Positions 53,114 to 63,473 of a DNA stretch of 64,000 nucleotides are shown piece by piece. Under the pieces are notes generated by a model that ran no database searches, had not been told where the DNA came from, and was given only the letters and a program-made list of their open reading frames with translations. How positions within the stretch are numbered: position 1 is the stretch's first letter; each line of letters opens with the position of its first letter. The DNA comes from an uncultured Sulfitobacter sp. (lineage in GTDB: Bacteria > Pseudomonadota > Alphaproteobacteria > Rhodobacterales > Rhodobacteraceae), in the NCBI RefSeq assembly GCF_947497275.1, contig NZ_CANMFS010000001.1:1-64000 (forward strand). The letters are read 5' to 3'. The position numbers and the translations under genes were made by a program.

Positions 53114-53524
53114 ATGATCCGCTATGCGCTCAAATGCGGCGACGGTCACAATTTCGAGAGTTGGTTTCAATCTGCGGCAGCGTTCGATGTGTTGGCGGAG
53201 CGTGGACATCTGGCCTGTGCCGTATGTGGATCCGGTTCGGTGTCCAAGTCACTGATGGCGCCGCGCGTTGCGGCGGAGAAAGCCAAGAGCGTACCGGCCA
53301 AGCCTTCGCGCGACGAGATGATCGCCGAAATCCGCCGCGAGGTAGAGGACAATGCCACCTATGTCGGCGGAGATTTTGTGCGCACAGCCCGCGAGATGCA
53401 CGAAGGGGCGCAGCCTTCGGCGTCGATCTATGGCGAGGCGAATGCGCGCGAGGCGCATGCGCTGGTCGAAGAGGGAATTCCGGTATTTCCGTTGCCATTC
53501 AAGCCCAAGCAAAAGATGCAATAG
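53114..53524 (+). CDS. DUF1178 family protein
   Basis: This 136-residue protein begins MIRYALKCGDGHNFESWFQS with a Cys at residue 8 and CAVCGSGSVSKSLMAPRV (about 35-52), a rubredoxin-like cysteine arrangement as in DUF1178 proteins. The middle is charged, with a predicted helix. Function is unknown. The ATG at 53114 precedes the diagnostic Cys and the downstream SDR gene starts 28 bases later. Confidence 0.88.
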   Translation: MIRYALKCGDGHNFESWFQSAAAFDVLAERGHLACAVCGSGSVSKSLMAPRVAAEKAKSVPAKPSRDEMIAEIRREVEDNATYVGGDFVRTAREMHEGAQPSASIYGEANAREAHALVEEGIPVFPLPFKPKQKMQ

Positions 53525-53552
53525 AATCCATGATGAGCCAGGACAGCCGTAA

Positions 53553-54197
53553 ATGACCATCGTCATCACAGGAGCGACGCGTGGAATCGGAGCCGGACTT
53601 GCCGCGCACTACCGCAATGCAGGGCTTGAGGTCATTGGCACGGGGCGTTCGGTCGCGGCGGATTTGCAGCTCGATGTGACACAGCCGGCAAGCCACAATG
53701 CAATGGCGGCAGCGTTGGGGGACAAGACGGTGGAGTTGCTGGTCTGCAATGCGGGGGTGTATCTCGATAAGAAGGACAGCCTTGACAGCGGCTATGGCGC
53801 CGATTTGTGGGCGCAGACGTTTGCAACCAACGTGACCGGCGTTTTTCTGAGTGTGCAGGCCCTGCTGCCGCATTTGCGGCGGGCGGGCACGCCGCGCATC
53901 GCGATTATTTCGTCCCAGATGGCGTCGTCTGAACGCGCGTCAGGTGGCAGCTATATATACCGCGCCTCCAAGGCTGCGGCGCTCAACCTGGGGCGCAATC
54001 TGGCGACCGACCTGCGGCGCGAAGGAATTGCCGTGGGTATCTACCATCCCGGTTGGGTCCAGACCGACATGGGCGGGGGCGCGGCAGATATCACGGTGGA
54101 CGACGCCGTCAGAGGGCTTGTCGACCGTTTTGCGGCGCTTAATCTTGCGAAAACGGGCTGTTTCGAGACATGGGACGGTCGCGCGCACCCGTACTGA
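53553..54197 (+). CDS. SDR family short-chain dehydrogenase
   Basis: The 214-residue protein has the NAD(P)-binding loop TGATRGIGAGLA (about residues 6-17), the LVCNAGVYLD element and the Tyr-x-x-x-Lys catalytic pair in SYIYRASKAAALNLGRN. Its substrate cannot be inferred. It lies between DUF1178 and lysC. Confidence 0.9.
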   Translation: MTIVITGATRGIGAGLAAHYRNAGLEVIGTGRSVAADLQLDVTQPASHNAMAAALGDKTVELLVCNAGVYLDKKDSLDSGYGADLWAQTFATNVTGVFLSVQALLPHLRRAGTPRIAIISSQMASSERASGGSYIYRASKAAALNLGRNLATDLRREGIAVGIYHPGWVQTDMGGGAADITVDDAVRGLVDRFAALNLAKTGCFETWDGRAHPY

Positions 54198-54276
54198 CCT
54201 GTTTGTGGTGCGCACCCTTGCACAGGGACACGCCCTCGCGTAAACCGCGCGCGGTATGACTTAGGGCGAGGGTCTG

Positions 54277-55515
54277 ATGCCTGTACTTGTTATGAAATTC
54301 GGCGGCACGTCCGTTGCCACGCTGGACAGGATCCGCCGCGCCGCAAAGCGCGTGGGCGTAGAGGTGTCCAAAGGATATGACGTGATCGTCATCGTGTCCG
54401 CCATGTCAGGCAAGACGAACGAGCTTGTCGGCTGGGTGAACGAGACCTCTGCGATGTACGACGCGCGCGAATATGATGCCGTTGTGTCCTCGGGCGAAAA
54501 CGTTACCGCCGGTTTGATGGCATTGACGTTGCAGGAAATGGATGTGCCGGCGCGCAGCTGGCAAGGCTGGCAGGTGCCGGTGATGACGACCTCCGCCCAT
54601 TCCGCTGCGCGCATCGAGGACATCCCGCCGGAGAATATCACCGCGAAGTTCAAGGATGGCATGAAGGTCGCGGTGGTCGCGGGATTTCAGGGGGTCAGCC
54701 CCGAAGGACGCATCACCACGCTGGGGCGAGGCGGCTCGGATACCACCGCTGTGGCTTTTGCCGCCGCTTTCGGCGCGGAGCGGTGCGACATCTATACCGA
54801 TGTCGACGGTGTCTATACGACTGATCCACGGGTCGAATCGAAGGCCCGCAAGCTCGACAGGATCTCCTTCGAAGAGATGCTTGAGCTAGCGTCGCTGGGC
54901 GCCAAGGTGTTGCAGACCCGCTCGGTTGAATTGGCGATGCGCTACAAGGTAAAGCTGCGCGTCCTGTCAAGTTTTGAGGAACAGTCCGACGAGGCCGGAA
55001 CGCTCGTCTGTGACGAGGAGGAAATCATGGAAAGCAATGTGGTAGCGGGCGTGGCGTTCAGCCGAGATGAGGCCAAGATGACGCTGGTGTCGGTCGCCGA
55101 CCGCCCCGGCATTGCCGCCAGCATCTTCACCGCGCTCAGCGAGGGTGGCGTGAACGTCGACATGATCGTGCAGAACATCGCCGAAGAAGGGCGGACCGAT
55201 ATGACGTGGTCCTGTCCCGTCGATCAGGTGAAGCGCGCGCAGGTCGCAATGAACAAAGCGGCACAGGACGGTGTGATCAACTTCAAAGAGGTTATTGCGG
55301 ACGAAGGCGTGGCGAAAGTGTCGGTCGTTGGCATCGGGATGCGCAGCCATACCGGCGTTGCCGCCAAGATGTTCAAGGTGCTGTCGGACGAAGGCATCAA
55401 TATCAAGGTCATCACAACCTCCGAGATCAAGATCTCGGTGCTGATCGACCGCAAATACATGGAACTGGCCGTTCAGGCGCTGCACGATGCCTTCGAACTG
55501 GACAAAGCGGCCTGA
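54277..55515 (+). CDS. lysC: aspartate kinase
   Basis: The 412-residue enzyme phosphorylates aspartate, the first step toward Lys, Thr and Met. It has KFGGTSVA at residues 6-13, the FQGVSPEGRITTLGRGGSDT loop (about 134-153), RCDIYTDVDGVYTTDPR (about 169-185) and, in the second half, two ACT domains (about 265-345 and 350-412). It is probably feedback-regulated through the ACT domains. The next gene, ptsP, follows after a 177-base gap. Confidence 0.97.
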   Translation: MPVLVMKFGGTSVATLDRIRRAAKRVGVEVSKGYDVIVIVSAMSGKTNELVGWVNETSAMYDAREYDAVVSSGENVTAGLMALTLQEMDVPARSWQGWQVPVMTTSAHSAARIEDIPPENITAKFKDGMKVAVVAGFQGVSPEGRITTLGRGGSDTTAVAFAAAFGAERCDIYTDVDGVYTTDPRVESKARKLDRISFEEMLELASLGAKVLQTRSVELAMRYKVKLRVLSSFEEQSDEAGTLVCDEEEIMESNVVAGVAFSRDEAKMTLVSVADRPGIAASIFTALSEGGVNVDMIVQNIAEEGRTDMTWSCPVDQVKRAQVAMNKAAQDGVINFKEVIADEGVAKVSVVGIGMRSHTGVAAKMFKVLSDEGINIKVITTSEIKISVLIDRKYMELAVQALHDAFELDKAA

Positions 55516-55692
55516 TCGCCAGGCAGCGGCCCGATTTTGGCACGCCGAAACATGATTGCCGCGATGTGATCGGCGGTGGATCGCAGCAGTCTGCGTGGTG
55601 TATGGCTATCCAATGACGGGAAAAGGGTTATTCCCTCTCCCCATTAGCGCGAACCCAAGTTATACAAAACCCGAAGCAAGGGTAGGAACGCC

Positions 55693-57933
55693 ATGCCAGA
55701 ACGCACAGAAAGCGACAGCCGCAAATTGCTTGGACGGCTTCGTGATGCGATGGCGGGGGATGTCGCCGGGCAGGCCCGGCTCGACAAGATCACCCATCTG
55801 ATCGCGACCTCGATGGGCTGTGAAGTCTGCTCCATCTATTTGTTTCGAGACGAAAATACCCTCGAACTCTGTGCGACCGAAGGGCTCAAGGAAGACGCTG
55901 TGCACCAGACGCGCATGAAGGTGGGCGAGGGGCTTGTCGGGCGTGTGGCCAAAAGACGGCAGGTGATCAACACCCCCGACGCACCGCAGGCGAGGGGATT
56001 TCGATATATGCCCGAGACCGGCGAGGAAATCTTCTCCAGCTTTCTGGGGATTCCGATTCAGCGGCTTGGCGATGCCTTGGGCGTTCTGGTGGTGCAGTCC
56101 AAGATGGCGCGCGAATTCAGCGCCGATGAGGTTTACGCCCTCGAAGTGGTTGCGATGGTTCTGGCCGAAATGACAGAACTGGGCGCGTTTGTGGGCGAAG
56201 GCGAGGCCATGTCGGCCCGTCATTCGCACGCTGTTCTGGTACGCGGCACCGTGGGCCAAGAAGGGGTTGCGGAGGGCCATGTCTGGTTGCATGAACCGCG
56301 TGTCGTGGTCTCGAACCCCATCGCGGATGACCCCGAGCGCGAGGCGCAGCGCCTGCAGGAGGCGGTAGATGCCTTGCGGGTGAGCGTCGATCAGATGCTG
56401 ACGATGTCGATCGGCGACAAGGATCAGCAGCAGGTGATCGAAGCCTACCGCATGTTCGCCAACTCCAAGAGCTGGATGCGGCGCATGCAGGAAGACATCG
56501 TGCAGGGCCTCTCTGCCGAGGCTGCGGTGGAAAAGGAGCAGTCGCTTGCGCGTGCCCGTATCGGGCAGTCTGCGGATGCCTACCTGCGCGAGAGACTGAG
56601 CGATCTGGACGATCTGTCCAACCGGCTTTTGCGTATCCTGACCGGGCAGGGTTCGGATACAGGCGCCGATATGCCGAGCGATCCGATCCTCGTGGCGCGC
56701 AACATCGGACCGGGCGAGTTGTTGGAATATGGCCGGTCGCTGCGCGGTATCGTGCTCGAACAGGGATCTGTAGGCAGCCATGCGGCCATCGTGGCCCGCG
56801 CGCTTGCGATACCACTGATCGTCCACGCGAGCCGGATCAGCACCGAAGCGTTGAACGGGGACCACATCATGGTGGACGGGGAGCAAGGCATCGTGCATCT
56901 GCGCCCCGACGATACCGTCGCGTCCGCTTTCCGTGACAAGATCGCCATGCAAGCCGCTGCACAGGAAAGATATTCCTCGATCCGCGACAAACCGGCGATG
57001 ACGACCTGCGGTCAGACGATTGCATTGCATATGAACGCCGGCCTGATGGCGGATTTGCCGTCCCTGGCAAATTCCGGTGCCGAAGGGGTTGGTCTTTTCC
57101 GGACCGAATTGCAGTTCCTCGTGCGCAATCAGATGCCCAAGCGGTCCGAGCTGAGCACGCTTTACGCGCGGGTTCTGGGGGCGGCAAAGGGCAAGCCGGT
57201 GGTGTTCCGAACGCTCGATATCGGGTCGGACAAGGTTCTGCCCTACATGAAGCCGAACGACGAGCCGAACCCGGCCATGGGTTGGCGCGCAATCCGCGTC
57301 GGGCTGGACAAGCCGGGAATCATGCGGATGCAATTGCAGGCGCTGTTCCGCGCGGCGGACGGGCGATCCCTGACGGTCATGTTCCCGTTCATCGCCCAGT
57401 TCGATGAGTTCCGCGCCGCACGGGCGGAGGTCGACAAGACACTTGCGCGCGAGGCACGGCTTGGTCACACGCTTCCTTCCTCTCTTAAGATCGGCGCGAT
57501 GCTGGAGACTCCGAGCCTTGCCTTCGCACCACAGAAATTCTTCGAAGAGGTGGATTTTCTGTCGATCGGGGGCAATGATCTGAAACAGTTTTTCTTTGCT
57601 GCGGATCGGGAAAACGAGCGCGTGCGCAAGCGGTATGATACCTTGAACGTAAGCTTTTTGACGTTCTTGCAGGATATCGCCAATCGCTGCATACAAACCG
57701 ACACGCCGGTATCGTTTTGCGGCGAAGATGCCGGCCGACCGGTGGAGGCGTTGTGTTTCGCCGCAATCGGGTTTCGGACACTTTCGATGCGGCCCGCATC
57801 TATCGGACCCGTCAAAAGCCTGCTGCGCCGGTGCGATCTGAATGAAGTGCGCGACGTGATCGAGGCCGCGCGCGACCGTGGTGATCAATCCGTGCGCAGC
57901 GCCATGATGAATTATATTCGCGGAAAATACTGA
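55693..57933 (+). CDS. ptsP: phosphoenolpyruvate--protein phosphotransferase, nitrogen-type PtsP (Enzyme I-Ntr)
   Basis: The 746-residue protein has an N-terminal GAF domain (about 20-160) and the EI domains. The phospho-His is His363 in GSVGSHAAIVARAL, and the PEP-binding region carries the catalytic Cys676 in SFCGEDAG. It transfers phosphate from PEP to the nitrogen PTS, controlling K+, carbon and nitrogen balance. No ptsO or ptsN is nearby. An AGGA site precedes the ATG at 55693. Its location after lysC fits roseobacter gene order. Confidence 0.96.
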   Translation: MPERTESDSRKLLGRLRDAMAGDVAGQARLDKITHLIATSMGCEVCSIYLFRDENTLELCATEGLKEDAVHQTRMKVGEGLVGRVAKRRQVINTPDAPQARGFRYMPETGEEIFSSFLGIPIQRLGDALGVLVVQSKMAREFSADEVYALEVVAMVLAEMTELGAFVGEGEAMSARHSHAVLVRGTVGQEGVAEGHVWLHEPRVVVSNPIADDPEREAQRLQEAVDALRVSVDQMLTMSIGDKDQQQVIEAYRMFANSKSWMRRMQEDIVQGLSAEAAVEKEQSLARARIGQSADAYLRERLSDLDDLSNRLLRILTGQGSDTGADMPSDPILVARNIGPGELLEYGRSLRGIVLEQGSVGSHAAIVARALAIPLIVHASRISTEALNGDHIMVDGEQGIVHLRPDDTVASAFRDKIAMQAAAQERYSSIRDKPAMTTCGQTIALHMNAGLMADLPSLANSGAEGVGLFRTELQFLVRNQMPKRSELSTLYARVLGAAKGKPVVFRTLDIGSDKVLPYMKPNDEPNPAMGWRAIRVGLDKPGIMRMQLQALFRAADGRSLTVMFPFIAQFDEFRAARAEVDKTLAREARLGHTLPSSLKIGAMLETPSLAFAPQKFFEEVDFLSIGGNDLKQFFFAADRENERVRKRYDTLNVSFLTFLQDIANRCIQTDTPVSFCGEDAGRPVEALCFAAIGFRTLSMRPASIGPVKSLLRRCDLNEVRDVIEAARDRGDQSVRSAMMNYIRGKY

Positions 57934-58189
57934 CGCGGTCTGCCGGACCATTTGACTTCCCGCGTTCCGGCCCCACGTCAAACGTCAGCGCGGTCCCGTA
58001 TGGCGCCGCCATTTTCACGGCGCGACAGAAGCGGCTGAAAGCCGGTGATCGGGGCGCCCAATTTGATGATTTGAATTTTGATTTACTACTGAGAATATCT
58101 AGTTAAAATAGATCTTTAGGAGGTTGCTTGACCCAATGCCGATCACCTTATAGCGTCTCCCATCACCCTAATGGATTGGAAATGCCAGC
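57934..58189. other. putA upstream region
   Basis: This stretch after ptsP contains the putA promoter. It turns AT-rich from about 58060. No divergent putR-type regulator gene is present, although many relatives have one. Confidence 0.4.
58097..58113 (+). promoter_or_regulatory. AT-rich inverted repeat, possible Lrp/PutR-type operator upstream of putA
   Basis: The sequence reads ATCTA-GTTAAAA-TAGAT, a short inverted repeat in an AT-rich region about 80 bases before the putA start. Lrp/AsnC-type proline regulators bind such AT-rich palindromes. This is a pattern observation only. Confidence 0.3.
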
Positions 58190-61100
58190 ATGAACAACCA
58201 AGCACACTCCGATATCGTCCTGGAAAACGAACATCGTGCGCGTGTCCGAGAAAGATATACCGCAGATGAAGCTGAAGTTATCGACTTGCTTATGGAACAT
58301 ATCAGGCTGTCCGACTCCGATCGTGCCAAGGTGGCCGCCGCCGGCGCGCAGTATGTCGACCGTGTGCGCAAGGAAACCTCGCCCTCGATGATGGAAGCGT
58401 TTCTGGCCGAATATGGGCTGTCGACCGAAGAGGGTGTGGGCCTGATGTGTCTGGCCGAGGCGCTGCTGCGGGTGCCTGACGCCGAAACGATTGACGATTT
58501 GATCGAGGACAAGATCGCGCCCTCGAACTGGGGTGCACATTTGGGCCATTCCTCATCGTCGCTGGTGAATGCGTCGACCTGGGCTCTTATGCTGACCGGG
58601 CGCGTACTGGACGATGATCCGAAAGGCCCGACGCGTGTCCTGCGCAGTCTGGTCAAGCGCATGGGCGAGCCGGTGGTGCGTACGGCTGTCGCGCAATCCA
58701 TGAAAATTCTGGGGCGGCAGTTCGTTTTGGGTCAGACAATTCAGGAGGGCATGAAGAACGCCCGCGAGGAGGAGGCCGAGGGATATACCTATTCCTACGA
58801 CATGCTGGGCGAGGCGGCGCGGACCGATGCGGACGCAAAACGCTATCAGAAGGCCTATTCGGATGCCATTACCGCGATTGCCAAGCAGGCAAAGGGCGAC
58901 GTGCGTTCGAGCCCGGGCATCTCGGTCAAGCTTTCGGCGCTGCATCCGCGCTATGAATACACGCATAAGACGACCGTGATGCGCGAACTGGTACCGCGTG
59001 CGCTGGAACTGGCCAAGCAGGCTGCGAAAGCGAACATCGGCTTCAACATCGACGCGGAAGAGCAGGATCGGCTCGATCTGTCGCTGGACGTGATTGAGGC
59101 GATGTTGTCGGATCCCGCGCTGGAGGGTTGGGACGGTTTCGGCGTAGTAGTACAGGCGTACGGGCGGCGCGCGGCGCCGGTGATCGACACACTTTATAAC
59201 CTGGCGGAGCGGCTGGACCGCAAAATCATGGTGCGTCTCGTCAAAGGCGCCTATTGGGACACCGAAATCAAGATCGCGCAGGAGCTGGGTGTCGAACGGT
59301 TTCCGGTCTTTACCCGCAAGATCAACACCGATCTGAGCTATATGGCCTGCGCGCAGATGCTCATGGACCGGCGGGACCGGATCTATCCGCAGTTTGCTAC
59401 GCACAACGCGCATACTTGCGCGGCCGTCATCGAAATGGCCGGCAATGATAAGGACAGCTTTGAATTCCAGCGGCTACACGGTATGGGCGAATCCCTGCAC
59501 GGGATCGTCAAACAAGCCGAAGGCACGCGTTGCCGGATCTATGCACCCGTCGGCGCGCACCGCGACCTGCTGGCTTATCTGGTCCGGCGCTTGCTGGAAA
59601 ATGGCGCGAACTCGTCCTTCGTGAACCAGATCGTCGATACGTCGATTCCGTCGAAGGCCATTTCGAAGGATCCGGTCGCGGAGGTCAAGGCGCTGGGCAA
59701 GCAGGTGGCGAACCCCACAATTGCGCAACCGCATGATTTGTTCAAACCCGCGCGGCACAACTCCAAGGGGTTCCGTGTGAATGAGCCTGCGTCGATCTTG
59801 CCACTCCTGGCCGCGCGCGAGGAATTCGCGGACAGTAAATGGACCGGCGGCCCGATGCTTGCCGGCAGCCCAGACCCGAAAGGCACAGGACGCGACGCCC
59901 TGTCGCCTGCGGACACCGGCCGCGTTGTCGGCACGGTGTACGAGGCCACGCCCGAGGAAGTGGAAACGGCACTCGACGCGGCGCAGGGCGGTTTCGAGGA
60001 CTGGTCGTCGTGGTCTGTCGCGGACCGTGCCGACATCCTGCGCAAGGCTGCTGACCTTTACGAAGAGCATACGGCGGAACTGACGGCCATCACCACACGC
60101 GAGGCGGGGAAAACCCTGCTAGATGGTATTGCGGAAGTGCGAGAAGCGGTCGATTTCCTGCGCTACTATGCGAACGAGGCGGAGCGGCTGGAAGAGGAAG
60201 AACCGGGCACGCCGCGCGGCATATTCGTGTGCATCAGCCCGTGGAACTTTCCTCTCGCTATCTTTTCGGGACAAATCGCGGCGGCATTGGCCGTGGGCAA
60301 TGCGGTAATCGCCAAGCCTGCCGAACAAACGCCGATCATCGCCGCGCGCGCGGTAGAGCTGATGCGGCAAGCGGGAATGCCCGAGGCGGCGTTGCAACTG
60401 CTGCCGGGCGATGGCCCGACCGTGGGCGGTCCGCTGACCAGTGATCCGCGCATCGCGGGCGTCTGTTTCACCGGATCAACCGAGGTCGCACAGATCATCC
60501 ACAAGGCGCTGGCCAAGAATGCCGGTGCCGATGCAGTACTGATCGCGGAAACCGGTGGCCTGAATGCAATGATCGTCGATTCCACCGCGCTAACCGAACA
60601 GGCCGTGCGCGATATTCTGATCTCGTCGTTCCAGTCAGCCGGACAACGCTGTTCTGCGCTGCGGATGCTGTATGTGCAGGAGGAGGCACGGGAACGGTTG
60701 ACCGAAATGCTCTATGGCGCGATGGACGCGCTGGTGATCGGCGATCCCTGGTCGACCGACGTGGACGTATCGCCGGTGATCGACGAAGACGCGCGCCATG
60801 GCATCATGGATTATGTGGCCCAGCACGACAAAGCCGGTACGCTGCTCAAGCAACTCGACGCGCCGACGGGCGGCACCTATGTCACGCCCGCTGTTGTCAA
60901 GGTGGACGGCATCGGAGATATGGAGCGCGAGATCTTTGGCCCGGTGTTGCATGTCGCCACGTTCAAGGCGCGCAACATCGACAAGGTCGTCGATGAGATC
61001 AACAACCGGGGCTATGGGCTGACCTTTGGTTTGCACACCCGCATCGACGACCGTGTCCAGCAAATCGTCGAGCGGATCAACGTCGGCAACACCTATGTGA

Positions 61101-61858
61101 ACCGCAACCAGATCGGCGCGATCGTCGGCAGCCAGCCGTTCGGCGGCGAAGGGTTGTCAGGAACCGGGCCCAAGGCCGGTGGGCCGCATTATCTGACGCG
61201 GTTCCGCCGTGTCGGAAAACCGGACGCGCCGGTTGTTCCCTTAGGCGAACATGTTGAGCGGTCGGCGGTTGAAGCGGCGATAGAGAAGATCGACGCGCGC
61301 AACTGGGCCGCGCGACCCGACCGGGTGTCAATCCTCAGGGCGGCACTGACGGGCCGCACCGGTATTGTGCGCAAGGCTTTGGCGGAAACGGCGGCGTTCG
61401 ACACGACACCGCAAACGCTGCCCGGACCGACCGGTGAAAGCAATCGTTTACGCATGTTTCCCAGAGGCACGGTGTTGTGCCTCGGCCCGACGCCAGAGGT
61501 TGCGGTGGCGCAGGCCATCCAGGCCCTTGGGTCAGGGTGCGGCGCGCTCATCGTGGTTCCGGGGGCGGCGTCTTCGATGGCTGGCGCTCTGACAGCCGCC
61601 GGCGCGCCGGTTGCGGCGCTGGATGGCACTCTGGATCCCGTGGTGCTGCACGACCTTGAGGGGTTTGCCGTTGTTGCTGCCTCTGGAGCATCCGACTGGA
61701 CCCGTGATTTGCGCATGGCTCTGGCGCAGCGCGAGGGGGCCATTCTGGCATTGGTCACAGAGACGATTGCCCCGGAACGCTATATTCTCGAGCGTCATTT
61801 GTGCATCGACACCACCGCAGCGGGCGGGAACGCCAGCCTACTCGCGACGACCTCTTGA
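58190..61858 (+). CDS. putA: bifunctional proline dehydrogenase / 1-pyrroline-5-carboxylate dehydrogenase PutA
   Basis: The 1222-residue enzyme oxidises proline to glutamate in two steps at the membrane, with FAD and NAD+. The PRODH barrel holds GISVKLSALHPRYEY, IGFNIDAEEQDRLDLS, KIMVRLVKGAYWDTEIK and YAPVGAHRDLLAYLVRRLLENGAN. The P5C dehydrogenase part has FVCISPWNFPLAIFSGQIAA, FTGSTEVAQ and the catalytic Cys821 in SAGQRCSAL. The N-terminus lacks the ribbon-helix-helix DNA-binding domain of E. coli PutA, so it is not self-regulating. A long C-terminal extension follows the aldehyde dehydrogenase core. Confidence 0.97.
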   Translation: MNNQAHSDIVLENEHRARVRERYTADEAEVIDLLMEHIRLSDSDRAKVAAAGAQYVDRVRKETSPSMMEAFLAEYGLSTEEGVGLMCLAEALLRVPDAETIDDLIEDKIAPSNWGAHLGHSSSSLVNASTWALMLTGRVLDDDPKGPTRVLRSLVKRMGEPVVRTAVAQSMKILGRQFVLGQTIQEGMKNAREEEAEGYTYSYDMLGEAARTDADAKRYQKAYSDAITAIAKQAKGDVRSSPGISVKLSALHPRYEYTHKTTVMRELVPRALELAKQAAKANIGFNIDAEEQDRLDLSLDVIEAMLSDPALEGWDGFGVVVQAYGRRAAPVIDTLYNLAERLDRKIMVRLVKGAYWDTEIKIAQELGVERFPVFTRKINTDLSYMACAQMLMDRRDRIYPQFATHNAHTCAAVIEMAGNDKDSFEFQRLHGMGESLHGIVKQAEGTRCRIYAPVGAHRDLLAYLVRRLLENGANSSFVNQIVDTSIPSKAISKDPVAEVKALGKQVANPTIAQPHDLFKPARHNSKGFRVNEPASILPLLAAREEFADSKWTGGPMLAGSPDPKGTGRDALSPADTGRVVGTVYEATPEEVETALDAAQGGFEDWSSWSVADRADILRKAADLYEEHTAELTAITTREAGKTLLDGIAEVREAVDFLRYYANEAERLEEEEPGTPRGIFVCISPWNFPLAIFSGQIAAALAVGNAVIAKPAEQTPIIAARAVELMRQAGMPEAALQLLPGDGPTVGGPLTSDPRIAGVCFTGSTEVAQIIHKALAKNAGADAVLIAETGGLNAMIVDSTALTEQAVRDILISSFQSAGQRCSALRMLYVQEEARERLTEMLYGAMDALVIGDPWSTDVDVSPVIDEDARHGIMDYVAQHDKAGTLLKQLDAPTGGTYVTPAVVKVDGIGDMEREIFGPVLHVATFKARNIDKVVDEINNRGYGLTFGLHTRIDDRVQQIVERINVGNTYVNRNQIGAIVGSQPFGGEGLSGTGPKAGGPHYLTRFRRVGKPDAPVVPLGEHVERSAVEAAIEKIDARNWAARPDRVSILRAALTGRTGIVRKALAETAAFDTTPQTLPGPTGESNRLRMFPRGTVLCLGPTPEVAVAQAIQALGSGCGALIVVPGAASSMAGALTAAGAPVAALDGTLDPVVLHDLEGFAVVAASGASDWTRDLRMALAQREGAILALVTETIAPERYILERHLCIDTTAAGGNASLLATTS

Positions 61859-61884
61859 CGAAACGGACGTCAAAACCCGGCACC

Positions 61885-61911
61885 TGCGGCCAAGGACCAT
61901 CCTTGGCCGCA
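61885..61911 (+). terminator. strong hairpin between putA and the NhaC-family gene
   Basis: An 11-bp perfect stem TGCGGCCAAGG / CCTTGGCCGCA with a 5-base loop lies 27 bases after the putA stop. No T-run follows, so it may stabilise or attenuate transcripts rather than terminate fully. Confidence 0.5.
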
Positions 61912-61946
61912 TCGCCACACACGGTAGCCAACAGAGGAGATGATGC

Positions 61947-63473
61947 ATGTCATCCGATGAGATAAACCCCCGCAAACCGTCCTTCGGTCTTGCGCTCGTG
62001 CCCGTTGTTCTGACGCTTCTGGTGCTCGGAATACAGCTGTTCTATTTCGGTGATTTCACCCCGCATATCCCGCTTGCCATCGGTCTTGCGATCACGTCGG
62101 TCGTTGGTGTCTATCTGGGGCACGACTGGGGTAATATGGAAGAAGGCGTGTTTCGCGTGATCAACGTGTCATTGCCTTCGGTGTCGGTGCTGATCGTTGT
62201 CGGCATGATCATCGGCGTCTGGATCGCATCCGGCACGGTTCCGACATTGATCTACTACGGACTGAACATTCTATCGCCGGAGATTTTTCTGGCCGCCTCC
62301 ATGATCATGTGCGCGGTCGTGTCCGTCTCGCTTGGCACCTCTTGGGGAACGGTCGGGACGGTCGGTCTGGCCTTGATGGGGATCGGTGCGGGGTTCGACG
62401 TGCCGGTCTACTGGACAGCGGGTGCCGTTGTGTCGGGGGCCTTTTTCGGGGACAAGATATCGCCGCTTTCGGATACGACCAATCTGGCCCCTGCGGTGAC
62501 GGGCACCAACCTGTTCGACCACATCCGCAACATGATGCCGACAACCGTGCCCGCGATGCTGATCGCTTTGGGCATCTACGTCTGGGCCGGGTACAGCCTG
62601 ATCGACGGGGGGAGCACCTCGTTCGAGCGGATCGAGGGCATCACGACGGCCCTCGACGAGAACTTCGCAATTTCGCCGTGGCTTCTGGTACCCGCGCTGC
62701 TGGTCATCGGTTTGGCCATCGCCAAAAAGCCACCGATCCCATCGCTTTTTGCCGGCGTCGTGGCGGGCGCGATCACGGCGATGCTGGCGCAGGGATCGTC
62801 GCTGCACGAGATATTCGGCTATGCCAACGGGGGCTATTCGATCGACACCGGCATCGCCGAGATCGACAGCCTTTTGAACCGGGGCGGTATCCAGTCGATG
62901 ATGTGGACGATCTCTTTGATCCTCATCGCGCTAGGCTTCGGCGGCGCGCTCGAGCGGACAGGGTGCCTTCAGGCGATCATCGCTAAGATCCTGTCTAAGG
63001 TGCATTCGTTCGCGGGCGTTCAGACAGCGGCCATCGCCACCTCGACGGCGACAAATCTGGTAGCGGGCGATCCGTACCTTTCCATCGCTTTGCCGGGGCG
63101 GATGTACTCGCCGGTCTATCGCGGGATGGGGTATTCGACGCTGAATCTTAGCCGCGCGATCGAGGAGGGTGGGACGCTGATGTCACCACTTATCCCCTGG
63201 AACGCGGGCGGGGCCTTTGTCATATCCGCTTTGGGCCTCGGCGTGGTCGACGGAAATTTCGAGAACCTGCTGTACATCCCTCTTGCATTTGCCTGCTGGC
63301 TGACGCCGGTGATCGGCATCACCTACGCCTGGACCGGACTTTTCTCGCCACGGGCGTCCGATGTGGAATTGCAAGATTGGAAAGACAGCGAAAGTGCCGT
63401 CGCCGATCTGAGCGAATATGGCTATGAGGATCCGTTCAACCGGATAAAGGCCGCAACCATGCCGGCGGAATAG
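61947..63473 (+). CDS. NhaC-family Na+/H+ antiporter
   Basis: The 508-residue protein has about eleven membrane helices and belongs to the NhaC superfamily. SVSLGTSWGTVGTVGLALMG, GAFFGDKISPLSDTTNLAPA and LVAGDPYLSIALPGRMY are family-typical segments. It exchanges Na+ for H+, or in some subfamilies organic substrates. It follows putA by 88 bases; an AGAGGAG ribosome-binding site precedes the ATG at 61947. Whether it serves proline or glutamate-linked ion balance is an inference from position. Confidence 0.92.
   Translation: MSSDEINPRKPSFGLALVPVVLTLLVLGIQLFYFGDFTPHIPLAIGLAITSVVGVYLGHDWGNMEEGVFRVINVSLPSVSVLIVVGMIIGVWIASGTVPTLIYYGLNILSPEIFLAASMIMCAVVSVSLGTSWGTVGTVGLALMGIGAGFDVPVYWTAGAVVSGAFFGDKISPLSDTTNLAPAVTGTNLFDHIRNMMPTTVPAMLIALGIYVWAGYSLIDGGSTSFERIEGITTALDENFAISPWLLVPALLVIGLAIAKKPPIPSLFAGVVAGAITAMLAQGSSLHEIFGYANGGYSIDTGIAEIDSLLNRGGIQSMMWTISLILIALGFGGALERTGCLQAIIAKILSKVHSFAGVQTAAIATSTATNLVAGDPYLSIALPGRMYSPVYRGMGYSTLNLSRAIEEGGTLMSPLIPWNAGGAFVISALGLGVVDGNFENLLYIPLAFACWLTPVIGITYAWTGLFSPRASDVELQDWKDSESAVADLSEYGYEDPFNRIKAATMPAE

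Noticed and set aside
55660..57981. Minus-strand 773-codon frame opposite ptsP
   Set aside because: Antisense of ptsP, no recognised domains.
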